Counted from the stretch's first letter, positions 32,201-41,007 are shown. The stretch: DNA of 44,509 bases from a virus (IMGVR_UViG_3300031857_015149:1-44509); one strand, 5' to 3'. Notes: a model not told the origin generated them from the sequence alone. A program made the numbers and translations.

Positions 32201-35200
32201 AGTCAGATCTAATTACATCAGCAATCATGCTCACAGCCGAGTCTTTAATGTTCTCTGGATTTTGATCATCGTTGTTAGAAGCTCTAAATATCTCTGAGCC
32301 ATTTCTATTTACAGTGATTGCATCGTTAGTTATTTCAGCAGAATAGATTTCATCTGGAGAGTTCCAAGTGTGTTTGTATTCATCACCTGAAGGACCGCCA
32401 AGATATTCGGTGTTCCAGCCAGAATTGTAGTTGTAATCTGAAGATTTTTCCTGCTTAGGGGAAGGACCCTTATCAGATTCGGCTTTTTGATCGGCCAAAG
32501 TTTGTAGATATTCTTTACGCTTTTGCTTGTATTCTTCGGCATTCTCAATAAAGGTGTCAACTGCTCCGGGATCTAACTCGCTCATAGTTCTAGTTACTCC
32601 AACGTAAAGAGCATTTAGAGTTTCTGTAGAGAAAGGTCTAGGCATCTCGCCTTTTTCTATAGACAAAGTGTCTTTCTTAGAGTGTGGTTTTGGAATATCT
32701 GAACCTAGTCTGACTCTTTCTGACTCAAGACCCTTAGCTCTGTGAATAGTGAGAATTACAACATCAACGTCTTTACCGCTCAAGGCATCAACTAGTTCAT
32801 TAAGCTGCTGCTTTCCATCGCCTCTTACAGGAAGAGTGAAGTCCCAGGTCTTTCCAGTATCCCAGTTATAGCCTAGAGACTTAAGAACATCCGAGTGGTT
32901 TCTAGTTCCGTTGTTAGGATTCTTTAGCTCTGGTGCCCAAGGTCCTAGTCTTCCAGTAGTAAATAGTCGAATAAGACCGTCTTTGATCTCGTAGCTGATG
33001 TAGTTTCCGATATCACCACTGGTTCCCCAGTTATCGTCCTCTGGCTTAAAGAATCCTTCAATACCAAAGATTCTTGCTCTGTCGATAATTTTTTGAATTT
33101 CTGTAAAAACATCAGACATTTTTGAAGGTCTTTTTTCAGCTTCAAGTCTAGACTTAGTGTCATCTAGAATTTTTAATAGCTTACCTACAGGAACATCTTT
33201 GGTTTCTTCGTAGATTTCAAGCATTTGCTTCCAGTCATCGTAACCGTCTAGATCTTCGTGAGGTTTTGAAGGACGCTTCTTAGGATCCGATCCAAACCAG
33301 AGCCACTTAGCTGTAGACATAAATGAGTTCATGTCATACTTAAACTCTCTAGTTACTCCAATAGTCTGGCCTCTAGAAATGGCTGGAACTATTTCAGAAA
33401 GTGCTCCAGCATTTGTCATAGTAAGAATCATGGTTGCATCAATCATTGATCCTGGAGTCAAGACTTCGCTATCCTTGTCAGGATTTCCAACTAGACGTTC
33501 ATCATCTTCATCTTTAATATCAAGAAGAATGTTTGCATAGTCAGCCACTTTTTGACCAGCTCTGAACATCTTGGTTAGAGGCAAAGTTGCATCTCTTAGG
33601 AACTTTGAAAGGCTGTTTATTGCTCCACGGAACTGATAGATAGACTGGTGAGGATCTCCAACAACAACCAATTGAATTCCGTTGTTGTGAAGTTCTTGTT
33701 GCTCAGCAATCATTCTATAGAATACGCCGTTAACATCCTGAGCCTCGTCAATCATAATTGTTTGAGGAATTGCTCCTAGTCCGTGGAGGCTTTCTCCCTT
33801 TGAATTAGTAGCAGTTAAGTCAGGGTGAGTCAAAGCAAAGTTCTTCATCATATCGTTAAAGTTAACTGCAATTTGTCTTCTACCTGGATCGTGAGGCTCT
33901 AGCTTGTCGTCCCACATTTCTTTAGCAACTCTTAGCATTTCTGGAGTATAGCCTTCGTCTCCACCTTTTTTTCTAGGTATAGTACCGCTGAAATGCTTTT
34001 CAGACATTTCGTCATCTCCACTTACAACCCAGTTGTGTAGACCTGCAAGAGCTATTTTTATAAACAAGAATTTAGAAATTTTAATACCGTTAGCTAGCTC
34101 AACTTCGTCTTTAATCTTGTAGTAATCAGCCAAATCTGAGAATCCATAGATAGGTCTGTTTCTAGATTCAGTTTGCTTCTGCATAGCACTAAATTTTCTA
34201 TACAACTTAGCATTAGCCGAAGCAGTTACCGAAATAGAGTCCATAGTTCTTACTTCAGCATTTGCAGGGAATTTTCCTCTAAGTTCAGTTGCAATCGCCT
34301 TGTTAAACGCTAGTACAAGGATTCTTCTGCCTTTATCGTAGTGGAATATAGCCTTTGCTCCACCAATTAGAGTCGAGCTCTTTCCAGTTCCAGCTAAAGC
34401 CTTAATAACAATAGACCAACCACGGATCATTGCTTCAATAGCGTTTCTTTGCTGTTTAGTGTAGTTTTTTTCTAGGAAAGAGATGTCATGCTGAGTTTCC
34501 TCAAGTTCGCCGGCATTCTTTCTATCAGCAGGGCGCTCTTCTTTTGGAGACGGGCCTTTATCATCTCTCTTGCGGCGGTCAGGGAATCTTTTATCTTGAT
34601 ATTCATTGACTTTGTCTAAAAGTTCTGTAGGAATTCTAAGTCCAGCTATATCTAGATCATTTGCCATATAAAACTCTACTTGAGCGATATCCATCTCTTT
34701 GATGATATCGCCAATTTCGTTTCTATTAAGATTTGGAAGTAGGTCCCAGATCTCGTCGGCTCTTTGTTTAGGAATTATCCCTCTAGGATCAAGCAAACGT
34801 CTTTCAACGCTCTTCAACTGTTTTGGAGTTGGAGGTCTTATGCCATTTTGTATATCTTCCATAACATTGCTAATAGTTATTGGCTGATCGTCATTATCAT
34901 CGTTGTTAGGCGGTGGAGTAGAGCTTGGCTCTGATGGAGTGCCTTCAACATCTTTAGCCCCAGCTAAGTTGGTTGCTGCATCTATAAGATCTTGCTCACT
35001 AACAGGGTTACCGTTAGCAGCTCTTTGAACAGCCATCTTAGCCATAAAATCTATAGCTCTAGTTAAGAAAGCTTCAAATCCAACTTTGTATTTTGCTAAC
35101 TTTTCATCATAGTCGTTATCGGAGGCATTAAGATCAAAAACATCATCTGCAATTTTTTCGCCGCCATTTATAGCTCTATTAAAGATAAGATCTAGTAGCT

Positions 35201-38200
35201 GTACGTTTACGTCCAAGTCGTTTTCAGAATTGTGAAGATCCTTGAATGGAATACCTTCATACAATGCCAATGCTTCAATGCTTGTAGATTTTGTTGGACC
35301 AAAGGCAAACGTTTTCCACGGGCCTCTTGGATCTTTTTTACTCCACTCATTGTAGATGTGGTCGGCTAAACCAAGAGTGTCAACCATTCCAGCTGGAACA
35401 TATTCTTCCAGTCCGGCTTCTCTAAGAGTTCTGTTAAGCACCTCAAGGTCGAAATCAGCAACGTTGTGGCCAGCTAGTACTGCATCTTTTCCTAGGAACT
35501 CAACGGCTTTGGCAATAACTTCAGCTTTATTTGGCAAACTTGCTAGCCATTGTGCGCTAATTCGATTGCCTTTATCATCTTTAAGATTTGCTTTTGACCA
35601 TTTGCTTAGAGGAGAGTCAGGGTTCATGTATGAAACAAATTTATCAATTACAACGCCATCTTTGACCTTGTAAATTGCTATTTGAATTGGATCATTTTTA
35701 ATATGAGGCGCTAGTGGACTTGGCACACCGGTAGTTTCAACATCAAAAAAGAAAAGAGTTTTACCTGAAAAAGCTTCCTTGGCTTCAGACCAGGTCTTGG
35801 CTCCAGAAACCCAGTCTCTAACTATTCCCCAAAAAGCCTTAGGCTTTACACGTTTTGGCGGCTGAGGCCTGTTTGGGTGGTCAGAATAGTCTGGATCATC
35901 ATTCGAGGTTTCAGGTTCTGGATCAGAGCTAGGAACAAACTCGGTGTTGGAAGAAACAGCATTTTCATTTGGAGCATACTCTCCATTTGGATCGTACTCG
36001 TAAGGACCGTTGTGATACCCGTCCCTACCAATCAGATCTCCCATTAGAGAAGCTGCGTCTTCAAGGATTCCCATAGTCTTAGACTTTGGATTACGAATTC
36101 GTCCGTAAGTGTGGGCTTTGTCCGAATCGGTAAGACCCTTTCTAATGGTCTCCAGTCTGTCCATAACTTTCTTAGGACTGATTACATATTTGATACGTAG
36201 ATCAATCATTCTCTTAAGATCGTTGGCATCTGCAATTGCACCATCAAGAATTCTTCTACCATCAGCATTTACAGAATCTCTCTGCCTTGCTAGGTGAGCA
36301 ATCATTCTGTTAAGTGCGTATCTAGTTCTACGTGCAGCATTTCTTCTTGCAGCTCTTGAAGCAAACTGCTTCACTTCTTGCTCATCTTGCCAGTCAGCAA
36401 GAATCTCTGCTCTAGCAGCATCGTTAGGCTCGTAGCCTTCCCAGCCTTCAGGAGGGGTGGCTCTACCGATTAATGAAACAAAATCTATGTCATTAATATC
36501 TTGACCATCTTCAATTGCTTTTTTAATAAGAATACTGTCGTGGGCATCTTCTCTAGCTTTGAGCTCGCCCATGATGTACTTACTCACTTCCCATCTATTC
36601 AGCTTAGGAAGAGCTTTTTGAATCTTTGCAATTTCTGCATTAGTTGCTAGACCTTTGTCAAAAATACGTTCCATGCTGGCGATCATTCTGTCGCTTGCGC
36701 CATCAATTTCGTTTGGAACTAGGCCATACTTACCCTTAGGGCTATACTCTGGTTTGAATGGGTAGGCTTTAAATGTGTAGTACCACTCACGAATCTCTTT
36801 AGAGTCCATCCACTCATAGTTATCTAGAAACTCTTGTCTCTCGGACTCAGGGATTTGTCGGTCTTCTAAGAATCTTTCAATTCCAGCAAGCTGGCCATCG
36901 CTAGGACCGTAGTTTTCTGGAGAAAGTTTAGAAACTAAATACTTAGGCTTTTCTGAAGGTAGATCTCTCCACTCATCGCCAGGACGGAACGGTTCGTCAC
37001 CGGTTTTTTCTTTCTTGCCTCTTCTAGCTTCATCTTCAGCTCTGGCTTGTTCTAGCTCATCAATTTCTTTTTGAGTCATTGCAGGGGCTGGCTTAGGCTT
37101 ATAAGGAAGACTGTTTATCTTTTCTAAGATTTCACCAAATTCGGACTTATTAATTTCATTTTTAAGAAGACGCTTAGTGAGCTCTGCAGCTTCGTCTCTT
37201 CTCCAAATTCTGGTTTTAAGAGCCCATTCAAGGGTTTCTTTTTGCATCCAAGTAAGCTTCTTTTGATCTTCCTCACTAAGAGCTTTAAAATTTTGTTCAA
37301 TATAAACGCCTAGATCATTAACTTCTCTAACTGTATATTTTCCAGGATTCTTTTTAATGTCTCTAACTTTTGCAATTAGATCTGTTTCACCCTGAACAAA
37401 GTGACTATTTAAAATAGCTACTAAACGCCAAACTTGAGCTTCATTTGGCTCCAAGTGATCATTTGCTCTATATTTCTTATTTTCTTCTTTAGGAGATGGA
37501 CCTAGGCTTACTCTTCTTCTGTTCTGGTTCCTGATGAAATCGTCTACAGCAGTTGCAAGTTTTCCAACAGTGTAAAGCTCGTCGGTAATCTTATTCTTAT
37601 CTACATTCTGTATTAAGTACATCTGATACAGAGCTTCTTCAAGGGCATCTGCTGTTTTTTGAGCACTTCTTCCGTTTGTAATATCAAAATCTTTGAATGA
37701 ATCTAGCAAGCTAAAGTTGGACAAAATCTCTGGCCTAGGAAATAGTTTTTGCAAAGCTAGAGTCAGAACTTTATTTCTATCTTGACCTTTTTGAACAGGT
37801 ATGTTGTCTAGAATATTGCCTCTTGAATCTGCTATACGAATCTGATCAATGCCGTTTTCTTGAACAAGAGTTGCAGTTATATCTCTAAATTTATTTAGAT
37901 AGACGCCGTTACTGTTAAACTTTTCTTCTTTGCCGGTGCCAGGGAAAAATCTTTCTAGAAACTCAGCAATAATTGCATCTGATTTTGTAATCTTGTTTGA
38001 ATCCGGACCAAAGTAGTCATACTCAAATCTTTCCGATGGATCAAACTGAGCATACATTTTTCTGTGGTTGTATGGAACCTTAGCAATATTTGGGTTAAAT
38101 AGTGGATCTAAAGCTTCCAGTTCTTCAATAGCTTTAACTTGCTCGGAAACCATCTCCCATGTGAAGAACGGTAGATCAAACTTTTTAGTAAAGTCACCAT

Positions 38201-39830
38201 TATCGTCTCTCTCATATAGAGAGTAAACGTTGTTGGCGTAAATAGGAGTAAATCTAATTTCTCCAGTTAGCTCGTCTAGAGAAGATTCTAGGCCGGCTTC
38301 ACCAAAACCATAGTCAACCTTAAATCTTCTATTCTTTGACAGATAGCTGCTAGGTCCAATCTTTGTCCAACCCTGAGGCAAGTTCTTATCTGGGTCATCG
38401 CCAGTGTAAGGAAGAACGTTTTCATCTTCTGGAGTAAATCCTCTCTCTTCCTTTGGAGAAGGTCCCTTAGCTGCCACTGGACGTTCATCTTGAACAATGA
38501 TCTGGTTCTCTTTATCACCAAATCTTTCGTCTTCCTCACCGGCTATTTTTTGTACTCTAGCCCAGTCTTGGGTAAATGCAATTGGAGTACTGCCCTTACC
38601 ACGCTTTGATGCCCACAAAATGTATAGTGGATCTGACCAGTCAATATTTTCGGTTCCGTCTGTACCAACTACATCTAGCTTGTCGCCATACAGATCTTTA
38701 ACCATTTCAAGAAACTTTTGATTAGTGTCTTTTGTCTTTTCATTTTTACTAGGGTTAGCAATATAAGAAACTTCATATCCGTCAGCAGATACGTAGTACT
38801 TTGCGTCAGAAGGTTCTTTGCCAGCAAGTGCTTTATTGGTTGGAGCGTAAGGAGATTTGACCCAGCCCTCTGGAGATTCAACGGCTACTAAGTCGCTAAT
38901 GTCAATAAAGTTTCCATCTGTAACATCTGCGATAGCTTTGTCAATCGGAAGATTTTTTACAGCTTCTGCTGGAAGAATTGCCATAACTGCTTCAAAGAGA
39001 TTGGCTGGAATTCTATAAATTCCATCCTTTAGTCCAGGAACTCCCTTAATTTCAAAATCTATGAAACCCTGTTCTGTAGAGTAGCCAGCTACACGTCCAG
39101 GTACGCTTTGAATTTTTCCGGTAGGGAATTTAACATTTACTGTTCCCCCACCGCCCATTTCAATCCAGCGACCCTTAGAGTCACGAAGCTGACGCTTTGC
39201 ACGAAGCGAACGCCAGTAGCTCGAGTTCTTACCAGCAAATACTGAAGACTTAAATAGTCCTTTTAGTTTCCCCCATAAACCAGCTGTGATCGGGCTAAGA
39301 AGTAGATCCCTTGGAACTGACCCCGCAGGGAGAGCCGAGAGTCTTGCATAGGCGTGCTGAAATTGAACTTCAAAAGGATTTGAACTGTAAACAGATGCAA
39401 CCAGTGATCTAACTTCATCGTCTTCAATTCTAGGATCTGCGGCATACCATTCTCCGCGCTTTTCTCTAAACTCAGAAACGCTTAGAGTGATTTCTGCGCT
39501 CGAGCTTGGGTGATATTCAGGAAGCAGATCGGTGTTTCTGTCAGAACCATTTGGACGTGGACCTTCTGTAGAAAGAGTAACAAAGTGAGCAAGTTCTCTA
39601 AAAACGTTAAAATATCTAACCTCGGTAGTAAGGCCATCAGAAGCAGAGGCAGCCAGTGCTCTTATAGCAACTTCTTCTAGCTGATCTTCTGTAACTCTAC
39701 GTATCTCGTCAACTCTTGCGTTTTGCTCAAGAGTTAAGTTGAAGATCAGTTCGGATACAGAAACTTCATCTGGGTTACTTACAGAAAGTAGATCATCAAA
39801 CTGATCGATTGGGTTGAATTCGTTGCTCAC
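29262..39830 (-). CDS. Giant 3522-residue polyvalent protein with exonuclease, helicase, ArdC and zincin
   Basis: GTG start at 39830, 14 bases after the previous stop; only a weak ribosome site (AGAAAG). Domains: RDSKGRW 216-222 followed by a small beta module; unrecognised region to about 1350; DEDDh exonuclease 1355-1545 (Asp1363, Glu1365, GHNVADFDLEVL, His1533); UvrD-like SF1 helicase 1780-2430 with Walker A LAGTGKS (Lys1817), IDEAQD (Asp2028, Glu2029), GDPHQSIYQFRG, TIHRAKGLE and YVGVTRT (Arg2414); ArdC, made of a DUF1738-type ssDNA-binding part from about 2700 and a metallopeptidase with HELIH 2905-2909 and REELIAEIGS; C-terminal zincin HEYGH 3421-3425 with EWYAEAF. Six GPSPK motifs bound these units. 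All helicase and ArdC motifs are intact. Genes for portal and maturation protease on either side support packaging in the head; protection of incoming DNA from restriction is the likely ArdC role. Confidence 0.88.
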   Translation of the reverse strand: MSNEFNPIDQFDDLLSVSNPDEVSVSELIFNLTLEQNARVDEIRRVTEDQLEEVAIRALAASASDGLTTEVRYFNVFRELAHFVTLSTEGPRPNGSDRNTDLLPEYHPSSSAEITLSVSEFREKRGEWYAADPRIEDDEVRSLVASVYSSNPFEVQFQHAYARLSALPAGSVPRDLLLSPITAGLWGKLKGLFKSSVFAGKNSSYWRSLRAKRQLRDSKGRWIEMGGGGTVNVKFPTGKIQSVPGRVAGYSTEQGFIDFEIKGVPGLKDGIYRIPANLFEAVMAILPAEAVKNLPIDKAIADVTDGNFIDISDLVAVESPEGWVKSPYAPTNKALAGKEPSDAKYYVSADGYEVSYIANPSKNEKTKDTNQKFLEMVKDLYGDKLDVVGTDGTENIDWSDPLYILWASKRGKGSTPIAFTQDWARVQKIAGEEDERFGDKENQIIVQDERPVAAKGPSPKEERGFTPEDENVLPYTGDDPDKNLPQGWTKIGPSSYLSKNRRFKVDYGFGEAGLESSLDELTGEIRFTPIYANNVYSLYERDDNGDFTKKFDLPFFTWEMVSEQVKAIEELEALDPLFNPNIAKVPYNHRKMYAQFDPSERFEYDYFGPDSNKITKSDAIIAEFLERFFPGTGKEEKFNSNGVYLNKFRDITATLVQENGIDQIRIADSRGNILDNIPVQKGQDRNKVLTLALQKLFPRPEILSNFSLLDSFKDFDITNGRSAQKTADALEEALYQMYLIQNVDKNKITDELYTVGKLATAVDDFIRNQNRRRVSLGPSPKEENKKYRANDHLEPNEAQVWRLVAILNSHFVQGETDLIAKVRDIKKNPGKYTVREVNDLGVYIEQNFKALSEEDQKKLTWMQKETLEWALKTRIWRRDEAAELTKRLLKNEINKSEFGEILEKINSLPYKPKPAPAMTQKEIDELEQARAEDEARRGKKEKTGDEPFRPGDEWRDLPSEKPKYLVSKLSPENYGPSDGQLAGIERFLEDRQIPESERQEFLDNYEWMDSKEIREWYYTFKAYPFKPEYSPKGKYGLVPNEIDGASDRMIASMERIFDKGLATNAEIAKIQKALPKLNRWEVSKYIMGELKAREDAHDSILIKKAIEDGQDINDIDFVSLIGRATPPEGWEGYEPNDAARAEILADWQDEQEVKQFASRAARRNAARRTRYALNRMIAHLARQRDSVNADGRRILDGAIADANDLKRMIDLRIKYVISPKKVMDRLETIRKGLTDSDKAHTYGRIRNPKSKTMGILEDAASLMGDLIGRDGYHNGPYEYDPNGEYAPNENAVSSNTEFVPSSDPEPETSNDDPDYSDHPNRPQPPKRVKPKAFWGIVRDWVSGAKTWSEAKEAFSGKTLFFFDVETTGVPSPLAPHIKNDPIQIAIYKVKDGVVIDKFVSYMNPDSPLSKWSKANLKDDKGNRISAQWLASLPNKAEVIAKAVEFLGKDAVLAGHNVADFDLEVLNRTLREAGLEEYVPAGMVDTLGLADHIYNEWSKKDPRGPWKTFAFGPTKSTSIEALALYEGIPFKDLHNSENDLDVNVQLLDLIFNRAINGGEKIADDVFDLNASDNDYDEKLAKYKVGFEAFLTRAIDFMAKMAVQRAANGNPVSEQDLIDAATNLAGAKDVEGTPSEPSSTPPPNNDDNDDQPITISNVMEDIQNGIRPPTPKQLKSVERRLLDPRGIIPKQRADEIWDLLPNLNRNEIGDIIKEMDIAQVEFYMANDLDIAGLRIPTELLDKVNEYQDKRFPDRRKRDDKGPSPKEERPADRKNAGELEETQHDISFLEKNYTKQQRNAIEAMIRGWSIVIKALAGTGKSSTLIGGAKAIFHYDKGRRILVLAFNKAIATELRGKFPANAEVRTMDSISVTASANAKLYRKFSAMQKQTESRNRPIYGFSDLADYYKIKDEVELANGIKISKFLFIKIALAGLHNWVVSGDDEMSEKHFSGTIPRKKGGDEGYTPEMLRVAKEMWDDKLEPHDPGRRQIAVNFNDMMKNFALTHPDLTATNSKGESLHGLGAIPQTIMIDEAQDVNGVFYRMIAEQQELHNNGIQLVVVGDPHQSIYQFRGAINSLSKFLRDATLPLTKMFRAGQKVADYANILLDIKDEDDERLVGNPDKDSEVLTPGSMIDATMILTMTNAGALSEIVPAISRGQTIGVTREFKYDMNSFMSTAKWLWFGSDPKKRPSKPHEDLDGYDDWKQMLEIYEETKDVPVGKLLKILDDTKSRLEAEKRPSKMSDVFTEIQKIIDRARIFGIEGFFKPEDDNWGTSGDIGNYISYEIKDGLIRLFTTGRLGPWAPELKNPNNGTRNHSDVLKSLGYNWDTGKTWDFTLPVRGDGKQQLNELVDALSGKDVDVVILTIHRAKGLESERVRLGSDIPKPHSKKDTLSIEKGEMPRPFSTETLNALYVGVTRTMSELDPGAVDTFIENAEEYKQKRKEYLQTLADQKAESDKGPSPKQEKSSDYNYNSGWNTEYLGGPSGDEYKHTWNSPDEIYSAEITNDAITVNRNGSEIFRASNNDDQNPENIKDSAVSMIADVIRSDSAQRPVSRRVETQEIVSPEEADKAYTEAMEAEYNYQMSLEPISRDPRYPGGERGLKELEAAINATERYAAEVEDGLLDPIPNGLDPEEYVAQLKSALPNKRVELVTEDNGDQFVRISEVVNRADIFDISTSIFANKDLEDLGPSPKEEGPKNVKKNKEAVDEVLKGIIEAMDKGIIPWKKPWTDDVAWVWPTSGATGKNYKGINLIKLLFISQERDYQGTRWYTKNAIAKMGGYVDSNDAVDIIKVVKYKSKVNPKPGSTVIDPVTGEEKPDDGTRVRTGLEIDFVYNEDVVKGITIPPMIIKDPPPQHEVEDIILNSYKDKPRIIYWPQEEAYWSPQKDTIRLPLRHQFKSTEEHLDTLFHELIHSTGHPSRLDRKDLLENYGQHKDVRAREELIAEIGSAILASMFGVKTSIENVAAYVQSWKRFLQDDPSVLMEAASLASKGVDHILAGWYEDNPDEEYDPTKKTEVESMPETPITGEDGTSGGLGGGVNYRIEGNRIFLMGDTYSVKDIITALSIIPNGKKIPFSFFWDRKAGNWSISLADPADRVKILEDLKAALNGGGGGPSPKQEGTSKSPQIHEFERRIKKVSEVANRSLSSYEREEIKTARYAELDMRFRYGYLDPEALASRWLAWDVDRGELSDFELEEFELLTKEWDRTLANALMVRKPALELLKQIRQEKARRKRGKPSPANSIPVSSWGKEMTGWPDSPINLTKVGTKDLPTGWKYRPASKAPDILAEKSFGKLPSGKFSYKHHVAHKYYKSLANKNELEFYEHSSGLIVTFEGGLAKLSDNIKNRFLQNAAELHKPNKENVDGDVIIRVNSEVGKNRRREAWAADYRHTGAKPFGNRNSEHMAVSTNKTKMIVIATITKMILVHEYGHLLRFANVTEIIERISRRQITVPYYKKNGAGDSLMGAEKRRPRVHLSEYSKNNADEWYAEAFTFWVDGGGSFDSTGLSDSDKIYMNNFAKDQGWRMPQ
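30483..38465 (-). repeat. Six GPSPK[QE]E motifs in the 3522-residue protein
   Basis: Copies begin at residues 456, 777, 1759, 2455, 2685 and 3109 (nucleotide starts 38465, 37502, 34556, 32468, 31778 and 30506, reading leftward). They fall at domain borders: just before the helicase (1759), just after it (2455), just before ArdC (2685) and just before the last zincin segment (3109). Codon choice differs between copies. Confidence 0.95.
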
Positions 39831-39843
39831 TTTAGAATCTTTC

Positions 39844-41007
39844 TTATTTAGTTGGCAAAAGGTCTGAATCTTTACTGTTGTAAAGTTTTGTTACTAGCTC
39901 TACAGCTCTGTCAAATGGTGGCTCATAGTTTTCGATTCCTCGTTTCCAGACAGCTCTTAATGCAGGAACAACTTCGTAGCCTAGCCCTGAGTATTCGGCC
40001 AGAGAATAGATAGCATCCTCTGCCCCGTTATATTCATGCTCTTTCTTGATAGAGATTGAAAGATCTCTGCTAGCAAGAACTGAGGCAGTCAGAGCTTGAT
40101 CAAGGTCGGTCGATCTGCACGGGTGGTCTGGCGGAAGTAAATCGTTGTCCTGAGTGTATTTAGGGTTTGAAGGCTTCTTGTCTTTTAGCAAAGTTAGGAA
40201 TGCTTCAACTCTAGCCTGAGCCCACGAGTCTCTTTCAGACTCTGGCTTGCCGCTGGCAACAAATGCTCGAACTCCGCGGCGATAAACTGCACGCAAAGTT
40301 TGAATTGAAGCCATATCGGATAGTCCAACTTCTCTGTTGTATTCTCTAAGAGTATTAGAAAGCTCTCTTTCTGTTTGGTTAGAAAATACGATTCTCTTTG
40401 CTGGGTACGAGCTGTTGTCTGAGAATGAAACGTAAACAGGAATCTCTTCGGCAGGCTGCTCTATCACATCTTGCGATGCTTCTACAGATAGATCAGCCTT
40501 AAATTTTCCCAAGTCACCGGCATCGGTAGCGTCTGCTCCGATGATTGTTCCTAACTGCCATGCCCACTTATTGTGAACATCGTCGCGCTCTGCAAGGAAG
40601 TTTGCAATGCCCTGCTCGTTAAGTGCATTGGCAATTACAAAAGTGTCGCGTACGCAAGCAATGATCTGAGCATTTGCTTTATATAGAGCTGCTGACATAT
40701 CAATTGGATCTGCTGAAACAGGAATTGGCTCAATGCTGGTAAGCATAGCAAAATCGGTTAGCAGGAATGGTGCATCAAATCCAAGCTTGCGAATGTTTTC
40801 GGCTAGCGGGTCAAGTGCGCCATCGGCTTCTTCGTAGATCTCAGCAAACTTATCGTGAAACTGAGGAAAATCCTTGCCTCGGACGTTCCAATGGTAGCCG
40901 TGAGCCAAGAATTTAAACGTTACTGTGTCTGATAACAACACAGCCAGAGCTTGAGCAAGCTGTTGCTTACTTGGAGCTCCTTCCATTGTGTCTAAATGCA
41001 TTTGCAT
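39844..41007 (-). CDS. Dps/ferritin-like protein fused to a repeated AVYRRG domain
   Basis: 387 residues. Residues about 15-165 are a Dps domain: HWNVRGKDF-x-x-FH and YEEADGALDPLAENIRKLG. The four ferroxidase ligands of Dps are present at the proper spacing: His39, His51, Asp66 and Glu70. Residues about 190-387 hold two related units (LRAVYRRGVRAFVASG with WAQARVEAFLTLL, and LRAVWKRGIENYEP with AVELVTKLY), a type seen in phage head-associated proteins. A second ATG at 41001 lies seven bases after the Shine-Dalgarno GGAG and is better spaced than the ATG at 41007. Genes for the portal and a giant packaged protein flank it, so a virion location is inferred. It may bind iron or protect DNA from oxidation in the head or on entry. 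Confidence 0.82.
   Translation of the reverse strand: MQMHLDTMEGAPSKQQLAQALAVLLSDTVTFKFLAHGYHWNVRGKDFPQFHDKFAEIYEEADGALDPLAENIRKLGFDAPFLLTDFAMLTSIEPIPVSADPIDMSAALYKANAQIIACVRDTFVIANALNEQGIANFLAERDDVHNKWAWQLGTIIGADATDAGDLGKFKADLSVEASQDVIEQPAEEIPVYVSFSDNSSYPAKRIVFSNQTERELSNTLREYNREVGLSDMASIQTLRAVYRRGVRAFVASGKPESERDSWAQARVEAFLTLLKDKKPSNPKYTQDNDLLPPDHPCRSTDLDQALTASVLASRDLSISIKKEHEYNGAEDAIYSLAEYSGLGYEVVPALRAVWKRGIENYEPPFDRAVELVTKLYNSKDSDLLPTK

Noticed and set aside
12161-38465. GPSPK copies as a DNA repeat or CRISPR-like array
   Set aside because: Spacing is irregular (11 to 1619 residues) and the nucleotide sequences differ by synonymous codons; it is a protein motif.
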